This document shows positions 43,479 through 51,146 of a stretch of 64,000 bases of DNA, piece after piece (within the stretch, counting starts at the first letter, position 1; the number at the start of each line of letters is the position of its first letter). The DNA comes from Streptomyces sp. NBC_00572 (GTDB lineage Bacteria > Actinomycetota > Actinomycetes > Streptomycetales > Streptomycetaceae). Made by a program: the position numbers and the translations under genes. Below the pieces are notes generated by a model, which saw only the letters and a program-made list of their open reading frames with translations, was not told where the DNA came from and ran no database searches. The stretch lies in NCBI RefSeq assembly GCF_026341815.1, contig NZ_JAPENX010000001.1, positions 2,418,001 through 2,482,000 of the forward strand, in the 5' to 3' direction.

Positions 43479-44644
43479 GGTCCCCCTCCGATCAGCGAGC
43501 TCAGCCGCTCCCAGCCCCGCTCCCGCACGAACCCGGACGCGCCCCACCGGAGCGCGGGAACCGTCCGCACCAGGCCGTCCCGGTCCCGCTCAAGGACGTG
43601 CACCTCGGCGATCCGCCGCCGCCCCTCCCGGTCCCGCGCCAGGTGCAGTACGACCGACAGGCCGGCCCCCAACTGGCTGTGCAGGGCCGCCCGGTCGAGC
43701 CCCGCGGCCGTCCCCAGGGCTTCGAGCCGCGCCGGTACGTCCGCCGCGGTGTTGGCGTGGACCGTGCCCGAGCCGCCTTCATGGCCGGTGTTGAGAGCGG
43801 CGAGCAGATCGACCGCCTCACCGCCCCGGACCTCGCCGACCACCAGTCGGTCCGGCCGCATCCGCAGCGCCTGCCGGACCAGGTCCCGCAGGGTCACCAG
43901 CCCGGCGCCCTCCTGGTTCGCAGGCCTCGCCTCCAGGCGCACCACGTGCGGGTGGTCGGGTCGCAGCTCCGCCGAGTCCTCGGCGAGGACGATCCGCTCC
44001 CGCTCCCCCACCAGACCTAGCAGCGAGGCGAGCAGCGTGGTCTTTCCCGTCCCCGTCCCGCCACTGACCAGGTACGACACCCGGGCGTCGATCAGCGCGC
44101 GCAGGATCGGGGTGCCGCCCGGCGGCACCGTGCCCGCCGCCGCCAGCTCCTCCAGGGTGAAGGCACGCGGTCGCACCACCCGGAGCGACAGACAGGTCGA
44201 GCCGACCGCCACCGGTGGCAGCACCGCGTGCATCCGGGTGCCGTCGGGCAGTCGCGCGTCCACCCAGGGCCGGGCGTCGTCGAGCCTGCGTCCGGCCACC
44301 GCCGCGAGCCGCTGGGCGAGCCTGCGGACGGCGGCGGCGTCGGCGAAGGCCACCGGGGCCCGTTCGAGACCGGCGCCCCGGTCCACCCACACCCGGTCCG
44401 GTGCCGAGACCAGGACGTCGGTGACGTCGGGGTCGGCGAGCAGCGGTTCGAGCGGTCCGGTGCCGATCAGCTCGCATCTCAACTCCTCCGCCGCACCCAG
44501 CACTTCCGCGTCGCCGAGCAGCCGCCCCTGGGCCCGCAGCGCCGCCGCGACCCGCGCCGGGGTCGGTTCGGACCCGCTCGCCGCGAGCCGCTGCCGCACG
44601 GCGTCGAGCAGCCCCGCACCGCCGCCACCCGCGCCCCCGGTCAT
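43475..44644 (-). CDS. tadA: TadA-family secretion ATPase (CpaF/VirB11 type)
   Basis: A 389-residue hexameric ATPase. It has an N-terminal domain ending GTGPLEPLLADPDVTDVLV, Walker A as LVSGGTGTGKTTLLASLLG near residue 195, the Asp box ERIVLAEDSAELRPDHPHVV, Walker B with RPDRLVVGEVRGGEAVDLL, and the His box NTGHEGGSGTVHAN. It powers pilus or secretion assembly. It overlaps ssd by 4 bases. The cluster order ssd-tadA-tadB-tadC-pilin-tadE-tadG is the standard actinobacterial one. Confidence 0.94.
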   Translation of the reverse strand: MTGGAGGGGAGLLDAVRQRLAASGSEPTPARVAAALRAQGRLLGDAEVLGAAEELRCELIGTGPLEPLLADPDVTDVLVSAPDRVWVDRGAGLERAPVAFADAAAVRRLAQRLAAVAGRRLDDARPWVDARLPDGTRMHAVLPPVAVGSTCLSLRVVRPRAFTLEELAAAGTVPPGGTPILRALIDARVSYLVSGGTGTGKTTLLASLLGLVGERERIVLAEDSAELRPDHPHVVRLEARPANQEGAGLVTLRDLVRQALRMRPDRLVVGEVRGGEAVDLLAALNTGHEGGSGTVHANTAADVPARLEALGTAAGLDRAALHSQLGAGLSVVLHLARDREGRRRIAEVHVLERDRDGLVRTVPALRWGASGFVRERGWERLSSLIGGGP

Positions 44645-45837
44645 GCCTCACCACCAGGGGCGAGTGCCTGCATCCAGAAGGCGTCGCAGAACCGGCCGAG
44701 CGGACCACGGGGCTCGGCGCCGGGCGGCATCCCGGCGTCCTGGTCCGCCACGATCCCCGGGTCGTAAGGGAGTTCACCTGTCAGCGGCAGCCGCAGCGCG
44801 TCGGCGACCCATCGCTCGTCGAGCCCAGCCGCGTACGGCCCGCGGACCACGGCCCGCAGATCACGCACGCCCATGGCCAGGGTGGAGGCCACCCGGTGGG
44901 CCGCCACGACGGCCCTCAACTCCCCGGGCACGACGAGCAGTCCGAGGTCCAGCTGCGCCAGCGCTTCGGCCGCCGCCGGGTCGGCCGCGCGCGGCAGGTC
45001 GACCACGACGACTCCGCCACGGCGGCGGGCGGCACCGAGCACGGACCGGACGGCCTCGGGCGGCACCGGCGCCGCCGGCTCCCTGCCCCAGCTGAGCACC
45101 CGGACTCCCCGCACGGACGGCAGGGACTCCTCCAGGGCGCCGCCGGCCAGACGGCCCTTCGAGGCGGCGAAGTCGGGCCAGCGTCTGCCCTCCTCGCGCT
45201 CTCCGCCGAGCAACACGTCGAGTCCCCCGCCCAGCGGGTCGCCGTCGACGAGCAGGGTGCGCCGCCCGGCCCGCGCGGCGGCCAGCGCGAGACCACAGGC
45301 CAGGGTGGAGGCGCCCGCGCCCCCTCGGCCGCCGACGACCCCGACGGTCAGCGCCTGCCGGCCCACGCCCTCGGCCGCGTCGGCGATGCGGTCGACGAGG
45401 AGACCTTCGGCGTCCGGCAGCCGCAGCACGCACTCGGCGCCGATCTCGACGGCCAGCCGCCACACCCCCGGATCGTCGTGGTCACGGCCTACGAGGACGG
45501 TCCCCGGGCGGCGGGCCGCACCCCGGCAGCGGGCGGCGACGTCGTCGCCGACCAGGACGAGCGGTGGGTCGGTCCAGCTCGCCCGCCGCTCCGGCACCCG
45601 GTGGTGCACCTCGGGCTCGACGCCGGCCGCGGCGCAGAGCCGCAGGAGGTCGTCGAGCAGCCCGAGGTCCTCGGTGACGATCAACGGCCCCGTTCGGCGT
45701 GGCTCTTCGGCGCCGTGCGGCTCGGGACCGCCGGGCACCGAAACCCGCGCCGGCCCACTCGGCACCGCAAGGTCCGCACCCCTCGGCACCTCGGCCCATG
45801 CGGTACCCCTGGCCCCGGAAGTCCTGAACGCCTCCAT
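44641..45837 (-). CDS. ssd: Septum-site-determining protein Ssd, CpaE/TadZ-like ParA-superfamily protein
   Basis: A 398-residue TadZ/CpaE-like protein. The N-terminal receiver-like domain has LIVTEDLGLLDDLLRLCAAAGVE and FLVGDD-like segments. The P-loop domain begins VGVVGGRGGAGASTLACGLA, with Walker A in which the usual Lys is missing (GGRGGAGAST), LLVDGDPLGGGLDVLLGGE and VVVVDLPRAADP. Mycobacterial Ssd homologues affect septation. ATG at 45837 is chosen over GTG at 45846, because AGAGGGG is 8 bases upstream of the ATG but would overlap the GTG. Confidence 0.9.
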   Translation of the reverse strand: MEAFRTSGARGTAWAEVPRGADLAVPSGPARVSVPGGPEPHGAEEPRRTGPLIVTEDLGLLDDLLRLCAAAGVEPEVHHRVPERRASWTDPPLVLVGDDVAARCRGAARRPGTVLVGRDHDDPGVWRLAVEIGAECVLRLPDAEGLLVDRIADAAEGVGRQALTVGVVGGRGGAGASTLACGLALAAARAGRRTLLVDGDPLGGGLDVLLGGEREEGRRWPDFAASKGRLAGGALEESLPSVRGVRVLSWGREPAAPVPPEAVRSVLGAARRRGGVVVVDLPRAADPAAAEALAQLDLGLLVVPGELRAVVAAHRVASTLAMGVRDLRAVVRGPYAAGLDERWVADALRLPLTGELPYDPGIVADQDAGMPPGAEPRGPLGRFCDAFWMQALAPGGEA

Positions 45838-45853
45838 GGCGCTCACCCCTCTC

Positions 45854-45892
45854 GTGATTCCTGCCGTTCGCGAACTTCGCGACAGGAATCAC
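45854..45892. promoter_or_regulatory. 10-bp inverted repeat upstream of ssd
   Basis: GTGATTCCTG (45854-45863) and CAGGAATCAC (45883-45892) are exact complements 19 bases apart. The spacer itself contains TTCGCGAA. It lies 17-55 bases before the ssd start codon and could be an operator or a leader hairpin for the tad operon. Confidence 0.5.
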
Positions 45893-46037
45893 CGTGGGGC
45901 CGAACCGAAAATCCTGGGGATGTCGCCGAAAAACTGTGGATATCCGAAGCCCTGTGAATATCTTCGTCACCCCTCGGGGGACTGCCCGGAACGCAGCCTG
46001 CCGGTTACTGTGAGTGATGAATCGAGGGCCCGGCAGA

Positions 46038-46062
46038 GCATCGGCCGATGTGCGGCCGATGC
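46038..46062 (+). promoter_or_regulatory. Hairpin just upstream of a small ORF
   Basis: GCATCGGCC (46038-46046) pairs with GGCCGATGC (46054-46062) around a 7-base loop. It is followed at once by GAAGAAAGGGAGCGGACG and an ATG, so it could mask or present the ribosome binding site. Confidence 0.5.
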
Positions 46063-46082
46063 CGGAAGAAAGGGAGCGGACG

Positions 46083-46193
46083 ATGTCTCGCAGCGCCAGA
46101 AACGGCTCCGGACATGCGACGACCCCCGCCGGGGGGGAGAGCGGGGGTCGTCTTTCCGGCCGACTCGGGGGGGGAGGAGCCGGACCGGGTTAG
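46083..46193 (+). CDS. Putative 36-residue leader peptide or small protein
   Basis: ATG at 46083 has a near-ideal AGGGAG six bases upstream and reads 36 codons to TAG: MSRSARNGSGHATTPAGGES, then Gly/Arg/Leu-rich. The reading frame passes through a strong terminator-like hairpin (46119-46151, then CTTT), as a leader peptide in an attenuator would. It lies 94 bases upstream of the HAD phosphatase on the same strand. Low-complexity composition makes a stable protein doubtful. It may instead be part of a small RNA. Confidence 0.4.
   Translation: MSRSARNGSGHATTPAGGESGGRLSGRLGGGGAGPG
46119..46151 (+). terminator. Hairpin followed by CTTT: attenuator or small-RNA terminator
   Basis: ACGACCCCCGC (46119-46129) pairs perfectly with GCGGGGGTCGT (46141-46151) around an 11-base loop, followed by CTTTCC. 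It precedes the HAD phosphatase start by 136 bases on the plus strand, where a terminator would not otherwise be expected. Confidence 0.65.
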
Positions 46194-46287
46194 CACGGTC
46201 GCGAACGATCCGTGACTTCCATGGTGTACCCGAGAGCCTTCTCAGGCAAACCCACGCGCCCCAGCGTACGCCGAATGGCGGGCACCT

Positions 46288-47154
46288 ATGCTCAGGCTTG
46301 TGGAAAACCACTCCTTGCCGCGCACAGCCGCCTTCTTTGACCTGGACAAGACGGTCATTGCGAAGTCCTCGACGCTCACCTTCAGCAAGTCCTTCTACCG
46401 GGGCGGACTGATCAGCCGCCGCGCCGCCCTGCGGACGGCGTACATCCAGTTCGTCTTCCTGGCAGGTGGGGCCGATCACGACCAGATGGAGCGGATGCGC
46501 GAATATCTTTCCGCGCTCTGCAAAGGCTGGAACGTGGCCCAGGTGAAGGAGCTCGTCGCCGAGACCCTTCACGACCTGATCGACCCGATCATCTACGACG
46601 AGGCCGCCTCCCTGATCGAGGATCACCACGCCGCCGGCCGCGACGTCGTGATCGTCTCGACCTCCGGCGCCGAGGTCGTCGAGCCGATCGGCGAGATGCT
46701 CGGAGCCGACCGGGTCGTCGCCACCCGGATGGTGGTCGGCGAGGACGGCTGCTTCACCGGTGAGGTGGAGTACTACGCCTACGGGCCGACGAAGGCCGAG
46801 GCCGTCCGGGAGCTCGCGAAGTCGGAGGGCTACGACCTCGCCCGCTGCTACGCGTACAGCGATTCGGCAACCGACATCCCCATGCTGGAGGCCGTCGGCC
46901 ACCCGTACGCGGTCAACCCGGACCGGGCGCTGCGCCGGGAGGCGGCGGCGCGGGAATGGCCAGTTCTCGCCTTCGAGAAGCCCGTTCGGCTCAAGCAGCG
47001 GCTGCCCGAATTCCGGATGCCACCCCGCCCCACGCTCGTCGCCGCGGCGGCTGTGGGTGCGGCGGCCGTCGGGGCAGGACTCGTCTGGTACGCCGCCCGG
47101 CGGCGGCAGGCCGCACTCGCCCATCGGCTCGCGGATGACTTTGCCCGAATTTGA
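46288..47154 (+). CDS. HAD-IB family hydrolase/phosphatase with C-terminal membrane anchor
   Basis: A 288-residue HAD-superfamily hydrolase (SerB-like IB subfamily). Motif I is AAFFDLDKTVIAKSS, motif II is IVSTSGAEVVEP, motif III Lys is in GPTKAEAVREL, and motif IV is YAYSDSATDIPMLEAVG. The C terminus has a hydrophobic helix (LVAAAAVGAAAVGAGLVWYA) followed by RRRQ, which should anchor it to the membrane. Homologues in streptomycetes are annotated as related to morphological differentiation. It is followed by the 6S-like RNA locus. Confidence 0.92.
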   Translation: MLRLVENHSLPRTAAFFDLDKTVIAKSSTLTFSKSFYRGGLISRRAALRTAYIQFVFLAGGADHDQMERMREYLSALCKGWNVAQVKELVAETLHDLIDPIIYDEAASLIEDHHAAGRDVVIVSTSGAEVVEPIGEMLGADRVVATRMVVGEDGCFTGEVEYYAYGPTKAEAVRELAKSEGYDLARCYAYSDSATDIPMLEAVGHPYAVNPDRALRREAAAREWPVLAFEKPVRLKQRLPEFRMPPRPTLVAAAAVGAAAVGAGLVWYAARRRQAALAHRLADDFARI

Positions 47155-47182
47155 GCAATGAGCAGAGAAGTGGAGCCAGCAC

Positions 47183-47211
47183 TTTCGCTTCTACCCCGAC
47201 AGGAGTAGAAA
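47183..47211 (+). promoter_or_regulatory. Candidate promoter of the 6S-like RNA
   Basis: TTTCGC (47183-47188) and TAGAAA (47206-47211) are separated by 17 bases. The predicted start of transcription falls at about 47217, the 5' end of the stem that closes the RNA. Confidence 0.45.
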
Positions 47212-47214
47212 GGA

Positions 47215-47385
47215 ATCAGGCCCGCGAGACCGAGGACATCCGAGAGGATCACCTGTTGAGCATGAAGGCCCCACGGACCTAGCACAGAAACCGAGCACCC
47301 ACGCGACGTCGACCCGTCGATTACGGGCCAGCCGCACCAGGCCACGGGCAAAGTTCCCGGCCTGATGGGCACATATTCGAGGACG
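47215..47385 (+). ncRNA. ssrS: 6S-like RNA (ortholog of S. coelicolor scr3559), ends approximate
   Basis: No credible protein is encoded between the HAD gene (stop 47154) and the Fic-like gene. In S. coelicolor the 6S-like RNA scr3559 is reported between the corresponding genes SCO3558 and SCO3559. Here AUCAGGCC (47215-47222) is exactly complementary to GGCCUGAU (47359-47366), giving a closing stem 150 bases apart. A promoter-like element lies just upstream. Inner hairpins such as CGACG-N6-CGUCG are visible. The assignment rests on synteny plus the closing stem. The strand and both ends are inferred. Confidence 0.55.
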
Positions 47386-47411
47386 CATGGTAACTGGGTA
47401 GACGTGCCAGC

Positions 47412-47468
47412 GGCGGTACCAGAACTGGTGCCGCCGCAACCCGTTCCGGGCCCCGCGAGGGGCCCGGA
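47412..47468 (+). terminator. Two stacked hairpins behind the 6S-like RNA locus
   Basis: GGCGGTACCAG (47412-47422) pairs with CTGGTGCCGCC (47425-47435) with one G-U pair. The second hairpin, TCCGGGCCCC (47445-47454) with GGGGCCCGGA (47459-47468), has a GCGA tetraloop and is followed by TTCGTTTG. The second looks like a terminator. Confidence 0.65.
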
Positions 47469-47487
47469 TTCGTTTGCCCGAGGCCGC

Positions 47488-47627
47488 GATTCAGACCGCG
47501 CCGCGCTGATTCAGACCCTGCCGCGCCGATTCAGACCGCGCCGCGTATGTCCGTATCGAGTCGTGCCGATTCAGGCCGGTTCGCGCTTGTTCGTACCGAG
47601 TCGCGGCGATTCAGGCCGCGCCGCGCT
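47488..47627. repeat. Seven 20-bp tandem repeats ending over a stop codon
   Basis: Exact 20-bp steps: GATTCAGACCGCGCCGCGCT at 47488, then variants at 47508, 47528, 47548, 47568, 47588 and 47608. Units 4 and 6 are diverged (TGTCCGTATCGAGTCGTGCC type) and resemble each other. The last unit contains the stop codon (TCA, 47611-47613) of the Fic-like gene on the minus strand, so each unit mimics that gene's last codons plus stop. Confidence 0.88.
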
Positions 47628-48429
47628 GCAGCGCCTCGCAGACAGCCGTCGACTCCCGGACGCCCAGCTCGACCGAGCGCCCGCAGTGCGCGATCCAGCC
47701 GCCCACACCCTCCGGGGTCCCCGACAGGTATCCCTCGAACGCGGCGAGGTACGCGGCCCGTCCCTGCTCCGCGTGCCCCACCTCCGCCGGGCAGATCGCC
47801 TTGGGGTCGAGACCGCTGCCAATCAGCGCGATCCGCTCCGCCGCCCGCGCGACCAGGCCGTTGTACGAGGTGAAGGGGCGCAGCGCGAGCAGCTCTCCGT
47901 GGACCACGGCGGCCGTCACGAGCGCGGGGGCCTCGCCGCCGGCGACGATCAGTTCCGCCAGGCCGTCGAGGCGGCCCGCGACCTCGGCGGGCGACGGCAC
48001 CGGAGCCGTGACCAGTGGTTCGTCGACCGTCTCGCCGTCCAGCCGGGGCCGCCCCACCGACTCACCCGGGTCGCCCGCGGCGACCAGGTGGAGCCGGGCG
48101 AGCACCCGCAGCGGCGACTGGCGCCAGATGGAGAGCAGCTGTCCTGCCTCGGCGCCGAGCCGCAGGGCGGCACCGACCGTGCGGGCCTCGGGGTCGGCGC
48201 TGAAGTCGCTGCGTCGGCGAACCTCTTCGAGGGCCCAGTCGGCCCCGGACAGGGCGGCCGAGCCGCGCGCGCCGCGCAGGGCCGCCTCGGAGGAGATCTC
48301 GTTGCTGCGGCGCCGCATCACGCGGTGGCCGTAGACCCGGTCGACGGCCTTGCGTACGGAGTCCACCGCGTCGGCGACGCCCGGCAGGGAGCCGAGTGCG
48401 GCCAGGGGGTCAGAGGCGTGCGTACTCAT
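47611..48429 (-). CDS. Fic/DOC-fold protein with degenerate catalytic motif
   Basis: A 272-residue all-helical protein. The segment VVHGELLALRPFTSYNGLVARAAERIALI aligns with the Fic core HPFxxGNGRxxR but reads RPFTSYNGLVAR, lacking the catalytic His. RRSNEISSEAALRGARGSAA lies upstream. AMP transfer is therefore doubtful. It is sometimes annotated as an oxidoreductase in streptomycetes, but no dinucleotide motif is seen. ATG at 48429 is the likely start. It is divergent from the ParA-like ATPase at 48532. The 3' end merges into the 20-bp repeat array. Confidence 0.82.
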   Translation of the reverse strand: MSTHASDPLAALGSLPGVADAVDSVRKAVDRVYGHRVMRRRSNEISSEAALRGARGSAALSGADWALEEVRRRSDFSADPEARTVGAALRLGAEAGQLLSIWRQSPLRVLARLHLVAAGDPGESVGRPRLDGETVDEPLVTAPVPSPAEVAGRLDGLAELIVAGGEAPALVTAAVVHGELLALRPFTSYNGLVARAAERIALIGSGLDPKAICPAEVGHAEQGRAAYLAAFEGYLSGTPEGVGGWIAHCGRSVELGVRESTAVCEALQRGAA

Positions 48430-48531
48430 AAGTAGGGAGGCTACGCGCCCCGGGGGCCCGCCCCACGATGGAGTGGTCTTCTTCACGCATCTCGACCACG
48501 CAACGCGTTCATACCACTACCCTAGGTGAAC

Positions 48532-49515
48532 ATGAAGATCGCTTTCGTGGGGAAGGGCGGCAGCGGCAAGACCACGCTGTCCTCGCTCTTCATCCGCCAC
48601 CTCGCCGCCAACGAAGCCCCGGTCGTAGCCGTCGACGCCGACATCAACCAGCACCTCGGCTCCGCGCTCGGCCTGCCGGACGCGGAGGCCGCCGCGCTGC
48701 CCGCGATGGGCGCGCACCTGCCGCTCATCAAGGAGTACCTGCGGGGCAGCAACCCGCGGATCGCCTCCGCCGACACGATGATCAAGACGACACCGCCCGG
48801 GGAGGGGTCGCGGCTCCTGAGGGTCCGCGAGGAGAACCCGGTCTACGAGGCCTGCGCGCGGACGGTCCCGCTCGACGACGGCGACATCCGCCTGATGGCG
48901 ACCGGCCCCTTCACGGAGTCGGACCTCGGGGTCTCCTGCTACCACTCCAAGGTCGGAGCGGTGGAGATCTGCCTGAACCATCTGGTCGACGGCGCCGACG
49001 AGTACGTGGTCGTCGACATGACCGCCGGCTCGGACTCCTTCGCCTCGGGCCTCTTCACCCGCTTCGACATGACCTTCCTGGTCGCCGAGCCGACCCGCAA
49101 GGGCATCTCGGTCTACCGCCAGTACAAGGAGTACGCGCGGGACTTCGGTGTCGCGCTCAAGGTCGTCGGCAACAAGGTGCAGGGCCAGGACGACCTCGAC
49201 TTCCTGCGCGCGGAGGTCGGCGACGACCTGCTCGTGACGGTCGGCCACTCGGACTGGGTCCGCGCGATGGAGAAGGGCCGCCCGCCCCGCTTCGAGCTCC
49301 TGGAAGCGGAGAACCGGATGTCGCTCCAGGCCCTCCAGAACGCGGCGGACGACTCGTACGCCGACCGCGACTGGGACCGCTACACCCGCCAGATGGTCCA
49401 CTTCCACCTGCGCAACGCGGAGAGCTGGGGCAACGCCAAAACGGGGGCCGACCTGGCTGCCCAGGTCGACCCCGATTTCGTTCTCGGCGAGCCGATGGCC
49501 GTAAGGCTCGGCTGA
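48532..49515 (+). CDS. CooC/MinD-like P-loop ATPase
   Basis: A 327-residue SIMIBI-class ATPase. The deviant Walker A is IAFVGKGGSGKTTLSSLF and Switch I is VAVDADINQHLGSALG. Switch II is EYVVVDMTAGSDSFASGLF. It resembles CooC-type metal chaperone ATPases and MinD relatives, but no partner protein is present. Its job is unknown. ATG at 48532 has AGGTG five bases upstream; a GTG at 48526 would put the same AGG directly against the start. It is convergent with the lipoprotein gene at 49532, 16 bases away. Confidence 0.88.
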   Translation: MKIAFVGKGGSGKTTLSSLFIRHLAANEAPVVAVDADINQHLGSALGLPDAEAAALPAMGAHLPLIKEYLRGSNPRIASADTMIKTTPPGEGSRLLRVREENPVYEACARTVPLDDGDIRLMATGPFTESDLGVSCYHSKVGAVEICLNHLVDGADEYVVVDMTAGSDSFASGLFTRFDMTFLVAEPTRKGISVYRQYKEYARDFGVALKVVGNKVQGQDDLDFLRAEVGDDLLVTVGHSDWVRAMEKGRPPRFELLEAENRMSLQALQNAADDSYADRDWDRYTRQMVHFHLRNAESWGNAKTGADLAAQVDPDFVLGEPMAVRLG

Positions 49516-49531
49516 CGGCCCGGCCGAAGGC

Positions 49532-50845
49532 TCAGTGCCGTTCGGCCTGCTTGGCGCCTGCCGCCGGGGCTCCGGCGGGGGCGGCCGGGGCCGCCGGCTG
49601 GGGGGCGAGGAAGGCCTTCCAGCCGGCCGCCGGGGTCTCGCCGACCTTCAGGGTGCGCATCTTGGCGATGACGTCGGGGTCCTGGGCGTCGAGCCAGTCG
49701 GCGAGCTGCCGGAAGGAGACGCACTTGACGTCCTTCTGCACGCAGACCGTGGCGATGGTCTCCTCGACGGCCCGCATGTACGTGCCACCGTTCCAGGACT
49801 CGAAGTGGTTGCCGATGATGAGGGGCGCGCGGTTGCCCCGGTAGGAGCGCTCGAAGGCCTGCACCAGGCCGTCCCGCATCTGGTTGCCCCAGTACTCGCG
49901 CTGGGACGGCGCGCCCTGGGTGGTGCCCGGCGACTGGTTGACCAGGAAGTTGTAGTCCATGGACAGCGTCTGGAAGGCGCGGCCCGGCATCGGCACGAGC
50001 TGGAGCGACAGGTCCCACAGGCCCAGGTCCTTCTTGGGCCAGATCTGGTCGTTGACGCCGCTGGTGTCGTAGCGGAAGCCCAACTCCGCCGCCGCCTGGA
50101 CGAAGTTCTTCCGGCCTTCGAGGCAGGGGGTGCGGGCGCCGACGAGTTCCTTGTCGTAGTCGAAGGGCAGCGGCTGCTCCGCGCGCAGGCCCGAGTTGGT
50201 CTTCCAGTTCTTGACGAAGGACTTCGCCTGCTTGATCTCGCTCTTCCACTCCTCGACGGACCAGGTCCCGACGCCGCCGTCGGCCCCGCAGAAGTGCCCG
50301 TTGAAGTGGGTGCCGATCTCGTTGCCCTCCTGCCACGCCCCGCGCAGTTCGCGGACGGTGGCACGGATGCCCTCGGTGTCGTTGAAGCCGATGTCGGAGC
50401 GCCCCGCGCTGTGCTGCGGCGGGTCGTAGAGCTCCCGCTTCTCCTCGGGCAGCAGGTACACACCGCTGAGGAAGTACGTCATCGTGGCGTCGTACTTCTT
50501 GCCCACCGTGCGGAAGTGGGAGAAGAGCTTCTGGCTGTCCTCGCCGGCGCCGTCCCACGAGAAGACGACGAACTGCGGCGGGGTCTCGCCCGGCTTGAGG
50601 CGCTGCCAGACGGGCTGGTGGGGCTGGGCTCCGGTGGAGGCCGTGGAGCCGTCGCCGATCAGGCGGACCGCGTTCGGCGGGGCGGCGGCCGGTCCCTTCT
50701 TGGTGCCCGCACCGCCCTGCGCGCCCTTCGTGGCGCCGCCGTCGGAGCCCGAGCAGCCGGCGAGGCCGGTGATCAGGGCGACGACGAGGGCGCCGGCGGC
50801 GAGCGTCTTCCTCTGGGCAGTGGTCCTTCTCCCGGCGGCTGTCAT
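49532..50845 (-). CDS. Secreted lipoprotein with polysaccharide deacetylase-like fold
   Basis: A 437-residue exported protein. The signal peptide (KTLAAGALVVALITGLAGC) has a lipobox Cys, followed by a Gly/Ser/Lys linker. The body resembles the NodB/polysaccharide deacetylase fold. QFVVFSWDGAGEDSQKLFSH gives a possible catalytic/metal Asp, GNEIGTHFNGHFCG gives the His-x3-His metal pair, and a late IIGNHFESWNGGTYM segment follows. The C-terminal 30 residues are Ala/Pro-rich. The likely activity is removing acyl groups from wall or sugar polymers. The ATG at 50845 has AGGAGAGG upstream. Confidence 0.84.
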   Translation of the reverse strand: MTAAGRRTTAQRKTLAAGALVVALITGLAGCSGSDGGATKGAQGGAGTKKGPAAAPPNAVRLIGDGSTASTGAQPHQPVWQRLKPGETPPQFVVFSWDGAGEDSQKLFSHFRTVGKKYDATMTYFLSGVYLLPEEKRELYDPPQHSAGRSDIGFNDTEGIRATVRELRGAWQEGNEIGTHFNGHFCGADGGVGTWSVEEWKSEIKQAKSFVKNWKTNSGLRAEQPLPFDYDKELVGARTPCLEGRKNFVQAAAELGFRYDTSGVNDQIWPKKDLGLWDLSLQLVPMPGRAFQTLSMDYNFLVNQSPGTTQGAPSQREYWGNQMRDGLVQAFERSYRGNRAPLIIGNHFESWNGGTYMRAVEETIATVCVQKDVKCVSFRQLADWLDAQDPDVIAKMRTLKVGETPAAGWKAFLAPQPAAPAAPAGAPAAGAKQAERH

Positions 50846-50937
50846 CCGCCCACCTCTCCTCGGTTCCGTACGGGCGGCGTCAACGTCGCACCGCGACGAC
50901 CGTGGTGATGAAACGACAAGCGGCAATCCGTTCACCC

Positions 50938-50955
50938 TTCACCGGAACCGGTGAA
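50938..50955. promoter_or_regulatory. 18-bp inverted repeat, candidate operator
   Basis: TTCACCGG-AA-CCGGTGAA is a perfect 8-bp inverted repeat. It lies 92 bases upstream of the lipoprotein gene and about 190 bases upstream of the SulP-CA gene, in a divergent 301-base intergenic region that otherwise shows only a 6-bp inverted repeat (GTTCGT-N5-ACGAAC, 51100-51116). Confidence 0.55.
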
Positions 50956-51146
50956 TCTTTGCCCCGTTTGCCCCGAAAATAATGCCGGAGACTTTACTCT
51001 CCATTACGATCCATTTACCGAGCGTTGATCCTCGCCCCGCGGGATCCCGCCGGGAATCCCGCCGCTGCACGCCGTGACCCACGGCCGCGAGCCCCCCACG
51101 TTCGTTCCGCACGAACCGCGACCGCGCTGCCCCGGAGGAGACGGGA

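Noticed and set aside
40685..45837. Tad cluster as a conjugative element
   Set aside because: TadA is similar to conjugation ATPases, but no relaxase, coupling protein or integrase is present and the order is the standard chromosomal tad cluster.
45934..45942. CTGTGGATA as a DnaA box (reverse of TATCCACAG) and possible origin
   Set aside because: A single imperfect box with no cluster, AT-rich stretch or dnaA/dnaN neighbours.
47488..47627. Regular 20-bp repeats as a CRISPR array
   Set aside because: Units are contiguous without unique spacers, are too short, degrade gradually and include a stop codon; no cas genes are near.
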